64,000 nt of DNA from contig CM023457.1 in NCBI GenBank assembly GCA_013339765.2, positions 52,725,745-52,789,744 on the forward strand. Direction: 5' to 3'. This document shows positions 1 through 11,600 of the stretch, piece by piece. The translations under genes and the position numbers were made by a program. Below the pieces are notes generated by a model, which was not told where the DNA came from, did not search any database, and was given only the letters and a program-made list of their open reading frames with translations. The stretch comes from Haemaphysalis longicornis. Its lineage: Eukaryota; Arthropoda; Arachnida; Ixodida; Ixodidae. Numbering within the stretch: the stretch's first letter is position 1; each line of letters starts with the position of its first letter.

Positions 1-113
1 TGGTGTGGAGAGGAGGAGGGGAGAGAGAGTTATCACAGGTGGTGTGTAGAGGAGGAGAGGTGAAGACGCCGGCTGCCGGAGGGCCGACTAAGAGATGCTT
101 TGCATCTAAAAGT
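1..113 (+). repeat. Right part of a palindrome-ended repeat inserted in the gypsy element
   Basis: A GA/GT-rich stretch followed by a GACGCCGGCTGCCGG-type block and the terminal palindrome AGATGCTTTGCATCT, then AAAAG. The same architecture ends the copies near 32.08, 41.78 and, inverted, 52.99 kb. The integrase frame resumes right after it (YWPHRGDLTVCDG), so it seems to have inserted into the gypsy pol gene. Confidence 0.6.
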
Positions 114-1252
114 ATTGGCCACACAGGGGAGACCTCACTGTGTGTGATGGTTTCCTCCTGAAGAACACTCGCATTGTCATCCCCGCCTCTCTTCAGCAGT
201 ACATGCTGGAACTGCTTCATGAAGGCCATCAAGGTATCAACCGCTGCAAGGCAGTGGCACGAGAGTCAGTATGGTGGCCTGATATCAACAGCCAAATTGA
301 ACACACCGTCTCCAGCTGCCCCAAGTGTGTGGAGACTCGGGTCCAACGTCCAGAACCAATGATGGCTTCAGTCACACCAAGTCTTCCTTGGGAGGAGGTG
401 GGGGCCGACCTCTTCCACATGAATGGCAGGGACTACGTTCTTCTGGTTGACTACAGGCCCAGATTCCCCGAGGTCATCGGCCTTGGGTCAACATCAGCAG
501 CAGCAGTAATCACAGAAATCAAGAGCGTTTTCGCCCGCCATGGTATCCCCAATTTACTGCGCACAGACAATGGTCCTCGGTTTGCGGTCAAGAAATTCGG
601 GGACTTTGCACTGGCCTACGGCTTCCATCACGTCACGAGCAGTCCTCGGTTCCCGCAGTCAAATGGGGAGGTAGAGCGAATGTTCCGAACTGTCAAAGAC
701 CTCCTAGGCAAGTCGGAAGGCCCGTACCTGGCCCTGCTGGCCCACAGAGACACACCGGGCATCAATGGACATAGCCCTGCAAAGATGTTAATGGGCAGAC
801 GCCTGCAAACTCGCATACCCAAAATAGCCTAACCAGCTGAAGCCAGGTTGGCCGTCTTCTGCACAAGTGGACCAGCGGGATGGTGCTAACAGGCAAAGAC
901 AGGCGAATGACTTCAACAGAAGACACGCTGCTCGTGAACTTTGTCTGCTTCAGCCCGGTGAGCATGTTTGGGTTCGGGATATCACATGTTCAGCTGTCGT
1001 CTTGAGCCCAGCGCAGCGTCCATGCTTGTATGTGGTAGAGACACCCAGAGGGGTGGTGCAGCGCAACCGCAATCACCTTGTTCCTACTTCAGCCTCACCA
1101 GCAGTGACCACCAGGAGTGAGCAAGCGTCCCCTTCTGCGTCACATGGCGCGACACCACCCACTGTGCGGAAGCCCCCTGGGAGTGTGTCGCGTTTTGATC
1201 AAAGAATTTGCGAGCCAAGAAGGTTGGACTTGTGAGGGGTATGAAGGGGAGA
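114..1252 (+). pseudogene. Ty3/gypsy retrotransposon integrase, 5'-truncated and frameshifted
   Basis: The first frame (from about 114 to 832) carries the HHCC zinc-binding domain (HEGHQGI ... SCPKCVE) and the rve catalytic core: GADLFHMNGRDYVLLVDY with the first Asp, RTDNGPRF with the second, and SPRFPQSNGEVER with the Glu, giving a D,D,E set with the usual late spacing. A stop at about 831 and a frame change follow. The C-terminal part continues in frame from about 867 to 1235 (FNRRHAARELCLLQPGEHVW is the typical post-core segment). Protease, reverse transcriptase and RNase H are absent, lost at or beyond the left edge. Integrase would insert element cDNA into host DNA; this copy is surely inactive. 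A polypurine tract (GAAGGGGAGA, 1243-1252) sits just before the LTR. Confidence 0.88.
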
Positions 1253-1487
1253 TGTAGTGTGTGTGGTCTCGCCTAGATGGCGCCACTGCGACGATCATAA
1301 TCAGTGTACAAACCAGCACACTCTAGGTGCTCCAATAAAGCAAGCTGCCCGCCGGGGCGGGTTATGTTTCTGTTGGAAGCATCGTGTGTGTGCGTGTCTC
1401 TCAGGGTTGTGTACTCTGCCGGGGCGGTCCCTCGGCGTACCCGCTCGACCACCCTCAACACTACTAACGACACTAAATGGTTTAACA
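1253..1487 (+). mobile_element. 3' LTR of the gypsy element (right end approximate)
   Basis: Starts TGTAGTGTGTGTGG directly after the polypurine tract and contains AATAAA at 1334-1339. The right end is uncertain: CA dinucleotides at 1459-1460 and 1486-1487 are both possible. No 5' LTR is in the window. Confidence 0.6.
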
Positions 1488-4400
1488 GGTGTTGACTTTT
1501 CGTACTTGTGATAATTCACCATGGAGTTGTACACAATTGAGAATTTAAGTTCGTAACAGAGGCGTGTGTTTATAGGAAAGGTTGGGAACTCCTGTTTTAA
1601 GGCGACTATCCGAAATTACATTGTATCAAGATAGTGTGCTGTAATGACTACTTAGCCATGGGAAGCGTTATTTCGGTGGTTTGAGGGATAGTTGCAACAT
1701 CACCCAGTAAGTGTGGTGGTATCTCAGTTGGCTTGACCAGTTATAGTTTTATAATAAATTAGCAGTAGTATGCGGGGATGCCCAGGTGCACCACAATACT
1801 AATTACACTAGCAGGTATTACATGTTGAGTTATTTTTTATTTGTCCGAATCAGCTTATTCACCATGGAGTTGTTCACAGTTGGGAAATTGCCTGCTGTCA
1901 ATATGTGGTTATGGGAAACAACTGAAACACGTGTTTCATGAGTGTGCAACACGGCAAATTTCAATAAACAATTGCTCCAATACAGGTGCGCCCCACGTAT
2001 TCGCAATTAGGTACTCAACAGACAATTGGTTCAACGGCCTTCGGAAGGCCTTGGAAACGGCCGTGTAGCAGAGGTATTAGTCAAATTTCCCCATGCCGGT
2101 GAGATAAAAGGGGCTCGGTACAGCACCAACAGTGGGGTTGTATAGGAAAAATAATCCCCTCACTTTCTGCCCTGACCAGTGGATGGAGGCGGACTGCTCG
2201 GACCCTCAACTCCAGAAGCAGCTATTTTTTCCAAGCAGCTGAAATTGTGACGCTAAAGGTTGCGCCCACCGTGCCGCAATTAATCCTTTATGACAATAAA
2301 AGTTGCTTCTCTCTCTACCCATGGAAAATATTATCTCAGCAAGTGTGATAAACAACCGTCACATATGGTTTCATGAAATATACCGTGGGCTCTTACGGGA
2401 GGCACGTGGTTACGGAAAGTCCCAGTGCTAAAGTTGAAATGGCTTGCCCTCCCTGAAGGATCTAATTTAAAATTCCCGCTCACCTTGTGCATTTATGTTA
2501 TGCACGCCATGATCTTGCAACTGATATTTGAGATTCCTGTGTTGTGTGACAAAATCTGCGGCACGCAAGTGCTTGATAAGAGCATACTCCCGGGGTTATC
2601 TTATACTCTCTGGATTGTATAAAAATTGATAATATTTGTGGCTTCACAGCGAGGAAGGACGTCTTGGTTGCTCACTACGCAGCACATTTGAAAGTTATAT
2701 TTCGGATTGGATGCACTTGGAAATTTTCGGCAGGCTTTCACCAGCGGAGCTATTTCAGGCTTTAGTTGTGCCGTGGAGCGTTACCAGAAAACTATCATCA
2801 CCGACAAAGTGGAGAGGGTGAACATTCTATGTCAAGAAGTGTGAGGGAAAGTGGTAAGGAGGAAAGGATCCCACGAGCAGATGTTGGGATAGTGCGCCTT
2901 AAGAAAAAAAAATGTTAGGGAGGCCCCGGCTACCGAACCCGGAACCTCTACGCTGCAAAACCGGCAACCTAACCCCTGTGCCTCCCCAAAGGCCCGAGGG
3001 GTACATGCTAACAGCGTCGGGGAACAACAACATGTGCAGCGAATTGGACACAAAAAAGGTGTTGGCACTCAGTGCGCAACACCTGCAAGAAAAACAAGGG
3101 CCGATTAGAATTTTCGCAAGTGTAGCACCGAAATAGGCCGCCTCATTACGAGACGGGAAGGCAGATGCAAACATTTTAAAGTTCCAGAACACATGGGTTC
3201 GGGAGCCTAAAAATAAAAAGCGATAACACAACCCCACAAATTATGCGCAACAGAAAAGAAGTAAAGGACAGTCACCGCATGAAACAAGAAAAGCCCAACG
3301 AGGGGGAAAAACGCCTCCCGTGGCCAGAATCTAGCCTAGGTCTTTCGCGTTATGAAACCGGCTTCTTTGGGATACCGCTCGCGGTGCATCTGTTGCGTGC
3401 TGTTCCTTTCCCCAGCTCGCGTGCGTTCGTGCCTGAAGTACAGAGCACAGAAGCTGAGTTAGCGAAGCAGGTTGCCGCGGATTCTAGCGCATACTAACCA
3501 CGTCCACTTTGTGAGAAATGTGAAAGCCTGTCGAAAGAACGATCCGGACCTGCCAGTCATGGTGAACTTTCAGCGGCAAGTTAGGATATTCATGCGAGGG
3601 GACACAGCTCGGTATCTGACGAAGAGAGAGGGCCACCAGCTCCGCTGTTTCTCCTGCCTTGCACAACTAATGCAATCTGCGCTATTTTTTGCGGTACCCT
3701 TAAAGGCCACCTGCATTCAAATTTTTCTTTGTCTAAATAAGTAGTCTATGCTCTTAAAATCACCATGGCGAAATCCTTAGCTTCGTAATCACAGAGAGCG
3801 CTAGGTACCGCCGTTCAAAGTACCTCCGAGCACACAACGTCTGCACCTGGCGGAGAGTCGCCGAAACAAGTTCCGAGCGGCCTGTGACGGAGGTTGGGAA
3901 ACCTGTCCCGTGAAGCTCGCGCTTGGACGGCGACTTGCAGGGCGCTCCGCCGGGCGAAGGGATGTGCGCGCCCTGGGTTTCTTCGGCACACCAGCGCGAT
4001 GTACCGCGGTCGCCATCACATGTTTAAACTAAACGCATAGGCAGTAATATCCTCCTTTTTTTATGCAAAAAAAAGAAGCCTACAAACTATTCACGCGCTT
4101 GCGAACGTCTTGGAGTTAGCAAAACTCTTTTTACTTGAAAATAATATTTTTACTCGAAGAAAAGAAATAGCGCGAAACGAGCACTTGCCTTACATCTGTC
4201 ATTCCCATTGCATTTACCACAGAAAAAAAGATATTTTATAAATTCTTGACCACTTGCACTTCCGCGTCCAATATTGGCCATATTTGGGCTGGCCCAACGC
4301 CACCTCCATCCTCTAGACCTTTCCAAAAGTTTGACGACCTAAATAGAGTTGTTGTACACACGGCTATAAACAATTTTGCGACTTTTGCCTTACTCGCTAG

Positions 4401-5215
4401 TGAATCAAAATCAGCCTTTCCCGTAGTAACAAATACATTCGCACAAATATCAGCCGTCGTCATCGCGAAGGGCGAAAACTAACGAAACTGCTCCTCTCCT
4501 AAATAATAGACTAGATTTTTGTTCAGTTCCCAAGTGAAGTATTTACTTTGAGCGTTAGATTTAGTTTATTTGAAAGCAAAATTTTTTCAACAGCACCTGT
4601 CTCTGTTTAAGATAGAAAACAGCGGTAGATAGGAAATTTTTTCGTGTTTTAGTGCATTATTTAGCTGTGTAAGCTGGCTTATAGTTTCAGACCACTTTTA
4701 TAATTCGATTCTCGATGTGCAGCGCGGTTAAAAATACTGGACCGATATTCGCGAAGCTCTTTGCACGTAATGTATAGTAGAAATAGTGATTGATCACCGC
4801 CCGCGTGCGGTTTGTTCCTTTCAAAGAGAGCGATGCGATAGCCGAGGCGTCGGGTATAATGAAAGCTGCTTTTCAAAATTGTCCGGGCAAGTAGCTTTGT
4901 AAATCAAGGTCCACTTTTTTACTTGCAATGCCAAAAATTGCTACTCCGGCAGTTATTATGATGGAAAAAAATTACTGTCGGGCAGTCTACATCTCGACTG
5001 ATAGCAACGGGATGCCGGAATTGCGCCTAACTCCATTATCATGGGCAAACGTTATTGGAAGTTGTTCTCTGCGAAACAGCGAAACGCGGCGGTACCACGC
5101 TCTGGCGGCTCTGAGGGGGCTCTGAGCGGCCGTCGTTCCTGGCGTGGCCGCTTCCGTTCCATCACGTACGTCACGTCCGCCCGCCGCTATGGCCGCCTTT
5201 TGTATTCAGTTTCGG
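1488..5215. other. No gene recognised; dispersed-repeat sequence with one tRNA-like relic
   Basis: Open frames here are short, overlap on both strands and match nothing I know. A motif ATTCACCATGGAGTTGT occurs near 1515 and again near 1858, which suggests related repeat copies. I searched the minus strand for CLCA exons after exon 8 and saw none with family motifs, so the next exon probably lies left of base 1 or is too diverged to see. Confidence 0.5.
2917..2988 (-). repeat. tRNA-like SINE head
   Basis: Read on the minus strand it has GGCACAGGGGTTAGG (box A-like) and GGGTTCGGTAGCC (box B-like) about 35 bases apart. This is the layout of a tRNA-derived SINE or a tRNA pseudogene. A paired acceptor stem is not clear. 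Confidence 0.4.
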
Positions 5216-5259
5216 TATAGTGCCTAGAATATACTGGGCAGTATATTCTAGGCACTATA
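5216..5259. repeat. Perfect 44-bp palindrome (21-bp arms, 2-base centre)
   Basis: The left arm TATAGTGCCTAGAATATACTG (5216-5236) and right arm CAGTATATTCTAGGCACTATA (5239-5259) are exact reverse complements around GG. It lies beyond CLCA exon 8, in a probable intron. Confidence 0.95.
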
Positions 5260-5771
5260 GTTTCGGTTCCGAAAACGCCACTGTCGCGAGCCGTTTGTGT
5301 CGCGCGCGTTGATGTTTGAAGCGCAGTATTTTGCATTTCGCACCCTTTTTATATGTACTATTAGGTGACATTATTTTTACGTTGTCGAAAATTTCAGTGC
5401 AGTTGGCCTCTAAAGGCTCCACCACGAAAGCAACTTCTACCTGCGGCGGCACTTCACGAAATAACTACTCTAACATGCTTAAAAGGGAGCACAATTACGT
5501 AAGTAGCCATGCGCGTGAGTGTTAAGCAGAGTGCACAAAAAAGAATCGATCAACAAATTTTCGCTGATGTTGCATAATCTACATTATGTTTTACTAAACA
5601 GTTGACAATTCTGTTTCGACATGCACTTTTATGCGCAATTATATAACTAGGCTTTGTATACAAAGAACAGCGGCAACGATACTCGTTCTCAACTGCATTT
5701 CCTCGTTGCCAGTGCTGTAAAGCAGATTTTTTTTACTATAAGGTGGCGTCTACTACCACTGAAGCCCATAC

Positions 5772-6065
5772 CTTTATCCAGCGCTGAATGCTGTCGGTGG
5801 CAGTAGTCGACTCAAAAATTCTCTCAATAGTTGGACCCAGCTGCCCCTTGATGTCTTGCAAGCTGAACATCTTACCGCCCGTCGATAATGCCAGAGTCGT
5901 GAGCTGGTGGTCCGCCTCCGATACCATTGCCACTGTGCTGACCACGGCTGTCGCTTCAACCACCTTTGGCAGCATGTCTCTGATCGAGGGGAACTCGTTT
6001 TCCTCTCCATCGGTTACGAGCACTAGCACGCCCCCTTCTGCGCTCTCGTTCGCAGAAGTGAGTTC
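5772..6065 (-). CDS. CLCA homologue, coding exon 8 (VWA end)
   Basis: 294 nt, 98 codons, phase 0. Acceptor TTTCTGTCTTTGCAG|GAACTC; frame ELTSANESAEGGVLVLVTDG, EENEFPSIRDMLPKV, STVAMVSEADHQLTTLAL, STGGKMFSLQD, then ERIFESTTATDSIQRWIK, before donor GTATGG. LVTDGEEN is the fourth VWA strand with the third MIDAS acid. ALSTGGK and the closing helix match the end of the CLCA VWA domain. No later exon could be recognised between 1 and 5771. Confidence 0.92.
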
Positions 6066-8557
6066 CTGCAAAGACAGAAAGTGCCGTTAAGCCAGTGCTA
6101 GTGACTATCAAGCACTTCCCGCACTGTCCCAGCTTACGCTTGGCCACTGCTTTTTGCACCTTCACGTGAGATAACCTCAACGGACATTTTGTTCGAACTT
6201 AACTTAGGAACACAATATGACTTTCGAGCGATGAAGAGCCGTATTTAACTTCAAGCAACGAGGAGCCGTATTTAATCAGTTAATAAATATTGGGAGGCAA
6301 TGAGCCCCCTTGTCCATGTTTACAGAAAAAAAAAGTGTATCTGCAAACGACTTTCCGGAGTAATAACTTTGCGGAAAAGGGGTATTTTGAAAATCCACAC
6401 ATGATGGCAGAAGAAAGCAGCACCATAGGTGTTTATAAATGGACATCCACGCAATCGTCACTGGGTATGTGAACACTGTAGGAAGGCGCCTGCCGCGGCT
6501 CTTAAAGGGACACTGAAGTGATTTGTAAACATTGCGGGATTACTAGCGCAAATTGTAGTCCGGAGTCATATGTTTCGACCAATATGAGCGCGTTTACGTG
6601 AATTTATTTAGTAGAAAAATCAATTCGAAAATGCTGTCCTCCTCTCTGCATCCTCGCCCATTTTCTGTGGCGTTTTTGTGTGACGTCAGGAGGAGATGGC
6701 TTGGCTTGACTGAGCTACTGCACGGCTCGCCGACCTTGCGACAATGTCAGTCGGCCCAGCGTTTAGACCGCCGGCCGCCGACGGGTCGTCGCAATTCGCT
6801 CGCTCAGTTGAAACTAAGCCACAACACGTTTGTGAATGGAAGAATGTGCCTTTCTGTGATTTGTTAGTTTGTACACTGAATTAAGCTCCGATTCCGGGTC
6901 GCTCCACACAAGCGCTGCACAAGTGCACAAGCGATGCTTCGCTGACTGGTACGCTAGTAGGAACACCTAAGGCCACTTGAAGGCGGGAGAAGGGTCAGCG
7001 AAGTCAATATAGGTACTAAGGAAATAAAAACCGGAACTTCTACCGTACAGCGCAAAACTACGGAGCAGGAAGCACTTTTTTGTGCTGGGTGCACAAGCAC
7101 AGCGGTCAGCAGAACGACCACACATCTGCGAACGATTTTCCGTCTAAGAAATGCAATTGTTAGACGTGACATATTGTGGAAGTTTGGGGGACGCTTACTG
7201 CACGAGCGCTATACAACAAATAGTCACCTAAGGTACTTGAAATGCTAAAACTAAATAAAAGTGTAAACTGGTTGTACATTATATACCTTATATATCCATT
7301 CTCGGCAGCGCTGGCTCATGCCCGTGTGGTCTGAAGCGCTACAATTAATGTTTTGCAAGTCGCCAGTTGGAATCCCCGGTGGTGCATGCTTTTTTTTTTG
7401 TAAGTTGATTTTTTTCGTTTGCGGCCGATGCTTTCTAAACTGAGTTCACCATTTGTGGGCCGCAACGTTCACTGCTCCACGAGCGAGTTCGCAGAACGCG
7501 CGCAGACTGACACTGACGCGCTAGCAAGTTCTCGTTGGCGTGCTGTTGCCACAAGCAACGACTACTTGCGGGCAGTGGGCACAGGCCAGAATCAGCAGAC
7601 CCTTGGCCTGGTGCGAACACGGTTTTTACGATACAGGCATGAGTGAGGCAAGTTCCGAATATGCGTGAGAAGCGCATGGCATTTTAGCGTCTTCGGTGAC
7701 ACGGAGGGCGTTCATCCACTGCGTAGGCCTCGGCTAGTGATTGCTTCGATTCTAAACCGTGCTGGGAGGCTTATCGTAGGCATTTTACAGCCGACAACAT
7801 GGCAGAAGCGGGGTACTGAGATATCGAGAATGCCCATCCAACGATGCCGTCGGATGTCAAGCATGTTTTACAGAACCGAAACCGAAACTTGTTTGAATGC
7901 CAACCTTGGACATCGTCCAATCAGAGTGCATCTCCTCCTGTCGTCACAGCCTTTAGTTGGTGCGGCCGCCACAGACCGCGCATGGTAGTTTTTCTTCTTT
8001 CCCGCTTTATAAAATAATTACCGACTTATCAACCGGGTAAACGATGAAAAGTGTGGTAATTTGAGCCAGTCTATGCAGTGCAAGCAAAACTGGGAGCTTG
8101 ACGAATTCACTTCAGTGTCCCTTTATTTGGTTTGGCGTGAGCCCGCACGTGCGTGAGTGCGTGAGCATGCCTGCGTGCGTGCGTATGCGTGGGCTTTATG
8201 CCACACCTGAGTAATGTACGGGTTAGCGGAAATTGGTGTAGATTGAACTTCACCCCTTCCTTCACCAGAACTTTTGGGCAATACAGTATCTTATATCTAC
8301 CCTGAACAGAAATTACATGCTTGCTACCCACGTGCATGCACACACAAAATGTGGTGACCATCTTCAAACCCGATCATTTTCTATATATATATAGATTATA
8401 TATAATATAGCGTATAGAACAAAGTACAAGGGCGGGTAAATGTACAGTAAAAAAGAAGACTAAAGGGAAACCCGAACGAACAATTAACGTTTCAGCTGAC
8501 AAAGGCTGCCCAACCAAATGTGTGACACATGTTCGTTCGTTAACCTTTAGTTTCTTT

Positions 8558-8614
<57 letters not shown>

Positions 8615-11600
8615 GTAAGATGAGAGGAAGAGAGAGAAGAGAAGAGAGAGATAGGAGAGGAGAGAGAGAGAAGGAGATGAGAGAGAGAGAGAGAGAAGAG
8701 AAGAGAGAGACAGAAAATAAGGGTTGGCAGTAAAGAAAACACGGAAAGCAAAGGGGAGGTTGGGGGTGGGTCATAGAAACAGATAATTTTTTGAGTCAGA
8801 AAGAAAGTGGTGAAAAAATGCCCGCTCTGTTTTCGATAGAAAACGCAGGAGCAAAGAACGCACGCATCCTTACGGGGTACCATCAATAAGAATAACAGTA
8901 ATAATAATAATAATAATAATATTAGTAATAATTAATCATGTTTATTTACGTGGCCAGGTACAGCTGATGGCCTGAGTGCTGGCAATCATACTCATAACAA
9001 TAATTCTAATATTTTGTAAACATTAATTTTAACATTTCTAAGGGATTCGATCGCCAAGATTCCACCAGTTTAAATACGTCTCCCGCTCATTGCTCATTTT
9101 TGCTCCACTTATATTACCAGAAACATGCAGGCACCAATACTTCTGCGTACCTTAAGGGCACTCTCGAGGCCACAGCCAATGCAGGTAGCTCCGCTCGGTG
9201 TGAGTTTTTCTATTTCTTCCAGGTATCCCCCCCGTGTGGTACCATTCACCAGCATCAATGAGTGCACAGTTTTCGCGCTCGTACTGAAGGTGACGATGGC
9301 AAGTCGCCTGGAATTATCTTCCAAGTGCTGCACGTAGCCCGTTGCAGCCTGTTTTAGGTATTTCAACCGGTCGTTTTTCTGTAACCAAATCGGCGAGTGA
9401 GTGAATGAGGGGGTGAAAGAGAGAGAGTCAGGGGTTGAGTAAGTAGATGGGTCACTGAGTGAACAAATGAATAATCAAACAAGAGTATAGTTCCGGCCCC
9501 ATGATCTGAAAATGAAGTGTCCTCTCGTCACAGTTGCTTAACGTTGCCCTCAAGGCGACAAAAAACAAGTATAAGAATACAACTGCTGCGGAGGCTCTCA
9601 GTGCAAGAAATATTTGACATGTATGCCTCGCTAACCATTCTGCTCGCAGAAAAATCTGATAACACACGCATTTTAAGCGTTTGATATAAAAACAATGCCT
9701 ACAGGAATTACAGACACCGAAGACGAGATACTCACATCCATGCTAGCCGAAACATCCAACACGAGAACAACGCGCTGGGCGAGTGGTTCCTTTTGCTGTA
9801 CCTCTTCGAAGGTGACTTCGATAGGCTTCGACAGATTCCACATTGCAAGACTGGATCGAAGAAAATAAATGGCACTGAATAATTACGGCGCAATAATTGC
9901 CAAGTAGCACAACCAGCAACAAGTGAAAGGAAATTGTAATTAGTGTTAGTAATTATTTTCCAGTGGACTATCTTGTTCGTCAGGTTGTAGCTTGTAGCGA
10001 CGGCCTACATACCGCACTGATAAGTGTACACGTGGATGATTGTAGCATTTCTTTCGGTGCCAATAAGGGAACCTACCTCTTCTTGAAGGGTTAAGGGGAG
10101 CTAGCTCTTCTTTAAACATTGCCCCCGTTATTTCATATGGTTATTGTTATTCTCTGAATGCGTTGCTTGTCTATCGCGGAACTGGTGTTACATGTTTGTG
10201 GAAAATTATTTTCCTCCCACCTCTGTAACAGCCCGCAAGGGCTAACAGTATTGGAAATAAATAAAATAAATAAATAGGGTTGCCATGGTAGGATACCTTT
10301 ACGGCCCTCAGCTGTAGCTGACCCCGGTGTTTTATAAGGCACTCCTGAAGGAAAAACTTGGCATGCGCTGCCACACTGTGGAACAAGTGTTCTATGCCCG
10401 CGTACACCCAGACCTCACCGGCGTTATATCCGTCACGGAAATGACCTCGTCAGAAAAAGTTTCTGGCGAGGTCCTTTCCTTCTTCTTCTTGTCTTCTCCG
10501 TCTTCTTCTGCATTTCCGCTTCTTGTCTGGATTTTAATAAATATCAAGGTAGGGGTCAGTTTTTAATTGTTGTCAGCCACACGGTATAACACTGTGGTAC
10601 GCATACCTTTTTCTTAGTAATTTTGTGATTAGAGTGGGAAAAATCATTTAGTTCAATCACCAAAAGGAAACAGATTGTAAACTGTAGGCGCTGTCCGCCC
10701 TCCCTTCGCAATGTAGTCGAACTATCAACCCCTCTCCTACGCTTAGCCGAGCGTAGGAGAATGCGCTACATCTCAATCTAAGACTGTTATCAGCACTCCC
10801 TCTTTTCACCATCTCAATAGAGACAAAAAGAAATACAGGCACTACAGTGAGAGCATTGCTGCCTGCTGCCGGAATTCTTTGAGGGGGAAACCCCACGAGA
10901 CCTTCGTGCAATGTTTCAACACAATGCAATAACCAGTTTCGCTGTTTTTATGCACTATTCTAGGTTGTTTACGTTCACAAATTTAGTGATTGTCCACACA
11001 TATTCCAGAAGACTGTTCTTATTTGCTTTTAGTGTCGTTGTGGGTACAGAATCGAGATCTCAAAGGGCGTTTTAACACGGAGGAGGCTCGTGCCCGCGCG
11101 GGGCATCCCCGCAGTGACTCCTGCCCCGCGGAACTGACGTCGAACGAAAGTAATCACGTGACTCATTTGATTTTTTAGCACAAACAAGGATGGCCGGCAC
11201 AGCCTTTATGGCGTGTATGCCATGTGGGATAGCGGCAGTGGTTTCAACCGCAAGCCTGACACGTTGTTATGTCGCCAAACCTCGCTTTTTTTTGTTTGAG
11301 GATATGGTTGTAATTATTTAGATGTGATATTTACTGTAAACTTTGGACGCCATAATGAGTCCAACGCATCATTTCTTGCACGCTGCTTCGTCCCGCTTTT
11401 CCCATGCTCCTAGAACTGTTTTGTCCCCATTAGATGTCTTATCAGCTTCACATTGCCTAACAGTTCACGTGTCATCGGTATTACGCCCCTGCTTTCGTTG
11501 TGTTCTTGTGCCTCGCTACTTGCATGCCAAGCCTTGTGTTCTGATTATGGTGGCTCGAGGATAAAACGTGTGAATTAGCGCCTCGCGCCTTACCAGGTAG

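Noticed and set aside
4236..4482. Overlapping frames on both strands as a further CLCA exon
   Set aside because: No CLCA C-terminal motif, and no matching acceptor in the right phase.
8547..8886. Ser/Leu- and Tyr/Ile-rich minus-strand frames
   Set aside because: They are translations of (TA)n and (GA)n microsatellites.
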